Source of the DNA: an uncultured Collinsella sp.
Lineage (GTDB): Bacteria > Actinomycetota > Coriobacteriia > Coriobacteriales > Coriobacteriaceae
NCBI GenBank assembly: GCA_902495265.1
Contig: CABUWR010000063.1
Location: 1 to 7,493 of the forward strand
Length of the DNA: 7,493 nt
Direction: 5' to 3'
The notes below the pieces were generated by a model. It was not told the DNA's origin. It saw only the letters and a program-made list of their open reading frames with translations, and searched no databases. This document shows, one piece after another, positions 5,787-7,493 of this stretch. Position 1 is the first letter of the stretch; every line of letters begins with the position of its first letter. A program made the position numbers and the translations under genes.

Positions 5787-7097
5787 TTACTCGTCCAGTG
5801 CGGCAAAGGCCTGCTTCAGGTCCCAAATGATATCCTCGGCGTTCTCGGTACCGATGGAAAGACGAATCGTGGAGGGCGTGATGTTCTGCTCGGCGAGCTC
5901 CTCGGCAGAGAGCTGGGAGTGCGTGGTGGTAGCCGGGTGCACGACGAGCGACTTGACGTCGGCCACGTTGGCGAGCAGCGAGAACACCTGCAGATGATCG
6001 ATGAACTTCCAAGCTGCCTCCTGGCCGCCCTTAATCTCAAAGGTAAAGATCGAGGCACCGCCGTTGGGGAAGTACTTCTGATAGAGCTCGTGATCGGGGT
6101 GCTCAGGCAGGCTCGGGTGGTTCACCTTGGCGACGTGGCTGTCACCAGCCAGGAACTCAACGACCTTCTTGGTGTTCTCGACATGACGGTCAACGCGCAG
6201 CGACAGAGTCTCGGTGCCCTGGAGCAGGACCCAGGCGTTGAACGGGCTGATGCAAGCGCCCTCGTCACGCAGCAGGATAGCGCGGACATAGGTTGCGAAG
6301 GCGGCGGGACCGGCAGCCTCGGCAAACGAAACACCGTGGTAGGAGGGGTTGGGCTCAGCGATCTGGGCGTACTTTCCGCTCGCCTTCCAATCGAAGTTAC
6401 CGCCGTCAACGATCACACCGCCCAGCGAGGTGCCGTGGCCACCGATGAACTTGGTTGCGGAGTGGACGACGATGTTGGCACCATGCTCCAGCGGACGGAA
6501 CAGATACGGGGTGCCGAAGGTGTTGTCGACGACAACCGGCAGACCGCGCTTCTTGGCGATCTCGGAGATGGCGTCGATGTTGGGGATGTCGGAGTTGGGG
6601 TTGCCGAGCGTCTCGAGATAGATGACCGTAGTGTTGTCCTTGATGGCCCCCTCGACCTCTTCCAGATTATGAGCGTCGACAAACGTGGTCTCGACGCCAA
6701 ACTGGGAGAGCGTATGCTCCAGCAGGTTGTAGGAGCCACCGTAGATGGTCTTCTGGGCAACCACATGGTCACCGGCCTGGGCAAGTGCCTGCAGGGTATA
6801 GGTGATGGCGGCGGCGCCAGAGGCGACGGCGAGGCCAGCAACGCCACCCTCGAGCGCGGCGATACGGTCCTCGAAAACGCCCTGGGTGGAGTTGGTCAGA
6901 CGGCCGTAGATGTTACCGGCGTCGGCAAGACCAAAGCGGTCAGCGGCGTGCTGGGAGTTGCGGAACACATAGCTCGTGGTCTGGTAGATAGGCACGGCGC
7001 GGGAGTCGGATGCAGGATCGGCGCTCTCCTGGCCAACGTGCAGCTGCAGGGTATCGAAACCAAAGGTGTGCTCGGGGTTGTTGATGAACTGGCTCAT
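5787..7097 (-). CDS. metY: O-acetylhomoserine sulfhydrylase (PLP-dependent)
   Basis: This 436-residue cytoplasmic enzyme of the Cys/Met metabolism PLP family makes homocysteine from O-acetyl-L-homoserine and sulfide, so it assimilates sulfide directly into methionine synthesis. It begins with the family pattern FDTLQLHVGQESADP and YQTTSYVF. NIYGRLTNST at about 62-71 and LEGGVAGLAVASG at 82-94 (phosphate-binding region) follow. VVVDNTFGTPYLF holds Asp191, which contacts the PLP pyridine nitrogen. VHSATKFIGGHG holds the Schiff-base Lys216. The length and the insert KYAQIAEPNPSYHG match MetY rather than shorter MetB/MetC relatives. The ATG at 7097 has AAGGAG six bases upstream. It has its own promoter, a long leader with a uORF, its own terminator and a divergent LysR gene, all suggesting sulfur-responsive control. 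Confidence 0.96.
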   Translation of the reverse strand: MSQFINNPEHTFGFDTLQLHVGQESADPASDSRAVPIYQTTSYVFRNSQHAADRFGLADAGNIYGRLTNSTQGVFEDRIAALEGGVAGLAVASGAAAITYTLQALAQAGDHVVAQKTIYGGSYNLLEHTLSQFGVETTFVDAHNLEEVEGAIKDNTTVIYLETLGNPNSDIPNIDAISEIAKKRGLPVVVDNTFGTPYLFRPLEHGANIVVHSATKFIGGHGTSLGGVIVDGGNFDWKASGKYAQIAEPNPSYHGVSFAEAAGPAAFATYVRAILLRDEGACISPFNAWVLLQGTETLSLRVDRHVENTKKVVEFLAGDSHVAKVNHPSLPEHPDHELYQKYFPNGGASIFTFEIKGGQEAAWKFIDHLQVFSLLANVADVKSLVVHPATTTHSQLSAEELAEQNITPSTIRLSIGTENAEDIIWDLKQAFAALDE

Positions 7098-7120
7098 GAT
7101 GATCTCCTTGATCGAATAAA

Positions 7121-7147
7121 AGTAATAAGAGTAAGAGAAGTAAGTGG
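7121..7147 (-). repeat. Three tandem 9-nt repeats in the metY leader
   Basis: On the plus strand AGTAATAAG, AGTAAGAGA and AGTAAGTGG are consecutive 9-mers. On the minus-strand mRNA this is UUACU at exact 9-nt spacing in a stretch without G of about 34 nt, between the leader hairpin and the metY ribosome binding site. It should be unstructured and could bind a protein or act as a ribosome standby or Rho-loading region (inference). Confidence 0.55.
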
Positions 7148-7185
7148 CTGTCTCCTGATCACGCCGACGGGCGCAAACAGGAGCC
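7146..7185 (-). promoter_or_regulatory. Two-tier hairpin in the metY leader overlapping the uORF end
   Basis: On the minus strand CTCCTG (7183-7178) pairs with CAGGAG (7157-7152), and inside it CGCC (7173-7170) pairs with GGCG (7165-7162) around CGTC. A further GGC/GCC pairing is possible across a bulge. The uORF stop TGA (7161-7159) lies between the inner and outer right arms, so a terminating ribosome would disturb the structure. No U-tract follows. Confidence 0.5.
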
Positions 7186-7212
7186 CGGCATTCGTCTTGG
7201 TAAGCAATTCAT
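7159..7212 (-). CDS. Candidate leader peptide (uORF) of metY, 17 residues
   Basis: The reading frame ATG to TGA encodes MNCLPRRMPGSCLRPSA. It is preceded by AAAGGAGG (7227-7220) with a seven-base gap to the ATG, the strongest ribosome binding site in the window and better than that of metY itself. Two Cys and two Met codons in 17 fit a sulfur amino acid sensing leader, though they are not clustered as in classical attenuators. The frame lies inside the predicted metY 5' leader, about 60 nt after the predicted transcription start, and ends within a hairpin 61 bases before the metY start. ATGCG/CGCAT around the ribosome binding site could form a small hairpin exposing or masking it. No homolog is recalled. 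Confidence 0.6.
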   Translation of the reverse strand: MNCLPRRMPGSCLRPSA

Positions 7213-7280
7213 ATGCGGGCCTCCTTTCGCATCCCGGTTCCGTAGTTGGCTTAATTACCTACCGTCTTTGTGTGTTTTGA

Positions 7281-7309
7281 ATAGTACGAGCATTGTTTTC
7301 CTCGGTCAA
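7281..7309 (-). promoter_or_regulatory. Sigma70-type promoter of metY
   Basis: On the minus strand TTGACC (7309-7304) and TACTAT (7286-7281) are exactly 17 bases apart, near the vegetative consensus. The predicted start is near 7274, giving a leader of about 175 nt before the metY ATG. Confidence 0.8.
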
Positions 7310-7328
7310 TCACTTAAAAGCGCTAACC

Positions 7329-7351
7329 TGTTATCGGTTTTATAGATAACA
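7329..7351. promoter_or_regulatory. LysR-type operator between metY and the regulator gene
   Basis: TGTTATC (7329-7335), nine bases, then GATAACA (7345-7351) form a perfect 7-bp dyad containing the LysR T-N11-A core (ATC-N9-GAT). Its centre at 7340 is about 66 bases upstream of the predicted metY start and 31 bases before the regulator ATG, the standard arrangement for an activator that also represses itself. Confidence 0.75.
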
Positions 7352-7370
7352 CTCGAAAGGACGGGCGCCG

Positions 7371-7493
7371 ATGACCCTCCAACAGCTTCGCTTTTTGATC
7401 GCCGTGGCAGAGTCCGGTTCGATCAACGCCGCAGCCCAGCGCCTCTATACGGCACAGTCCAATATCTCCAATGCCGTCAAAAGCCTGGAGCAG
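7371..7493 (+). CDS. LysR-family transcriptional regulator, 3' end cut by window edge
   Basis: The 41 visible residues, MTLQQLRFLIAVAESGSINA and onward, are a typical LysR N-terminal winged helix-turn-helix. The recognition-helix region is at about 17-36 (SINAAAQRLYTAQSNISNAV) and the linker helix begins KSLEQ. Full-length members are about 300 residues with a C-terminal effector-binding domain, not visible here. The ATG at 7371 has AAAGGA nine bases upstream. It is divergent from metY with a LysR-type dyad between them, so it likely controls metY and itself. The effector could be a sulfur metabolite such as O-acetylhomoserine, O-acetylserine or homocysteine, by analogy with CysB, MetR and CmbR. 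Which subfamily it belongs to cannot be decided from this fragment. Confidence 0.9.
   Translation, partial: MTLQQLRFLIAVAESGSINAAAQRLYTAQSNISNAVKSLEQ

Noticed and set aside
5476..6012. N-terminal extension of the secreted protein frame into metY
   Set aside because: The extension runs through a terminator and promoter DNA and overlaps metY. The internal ATG at 5475 has a ribosome binding site and is followed at once by a signal peptide.
7173..7183. CGCAAACAGGA in the metY leader also occurs in repeat copy 2
   Set aside because: Only 11 bases match, without the element's lower stem, loop or flanks, so it is probably chance.
7098..7274. SAM riboswitch in the metY leader
   Set aside because: The SAM-I core patterns and SAM-IV-like pairing could not be found by eye, although this should be confirmed with Rfam models.
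5919..7280. Long plus-strand open frame of 453 codons opposite metY
   Set aside because: It is antisense to the unmistakable metY gene, has low-complexity Gly/Val-rich content and no ribosome binding site; it is a by-product of GC-rich codon use.

Overview
The window looks like chromosomal DNA from a high-GC Actinomycetota gut anaerobe, most likely class Coriobacteriia and possibly Collinsella. This is an inference from the GC-rich codon use, strong GGAGG-type ribosome binding sites, frequent GTG starts, a flavin-free anaerobe-style iron-sulfur aldo/keto reductase, and the style of the secreted protein. No search was run. There are no tRNA or rRNA genes, CRISPR arrays, transposases or phage genes.

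Layout. Positions 1-2954 hold three minus-strand genes, transcribed in the order iron-sulfur aldo/keto reductase (2954-1764), Gfo/Idh/MocA oxidoreductase (1673-654), endonuclease IV nfo (500-1, cut by the window edge). Both gaps between them are occupied by a copy of one 83-nt element (518-600 and 1685-1767). Each copy holds a 24-bp stem with a 15-nt loop. The lower stem and loop are conserved, while the upper stem differs between copies by compensatory base-pair changes. A divergent intergenic region (2955-3279) leads to plus-strand panE (3280-4194), which ends at a strong bidirectional terminator shared with a convergent small membrane protein gene (4511-4305). Next comes a secreted protein with a central helix and a C-terminal 3D-like domain (5475-4699).

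Positions 5687-7493 form a sulfur-assimilation locus. metY (7097-5787, minus) ends at a clear terminator. It is read from a near-consensus promoter (7281-7309) through a leader of about 175 nt. That leader holds a 17-codon upstream ORF with a very strong ribosome binding site, a two-tier hairpin overlapping the uORF stop, and a G-free tract with a 9-nt periodic repeat. A divergent LysR-type regulator begins at 7371 and is cut by the window edge. A perfect TGTTATC-N9-GATAACA dyad lies between the two genes, centred about 66 bp upstream of the predicted metY transcription start, which is the usual LysR activator position.

The signals I consider most novel are the covarying hairpin element pair and the metY leader. 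The genes do not obviously form one pathway. The metY/LysR pair is a coherent regulatory unit; the redox/repair trio is linked mainly by orientation and by the shared intercistronic element.
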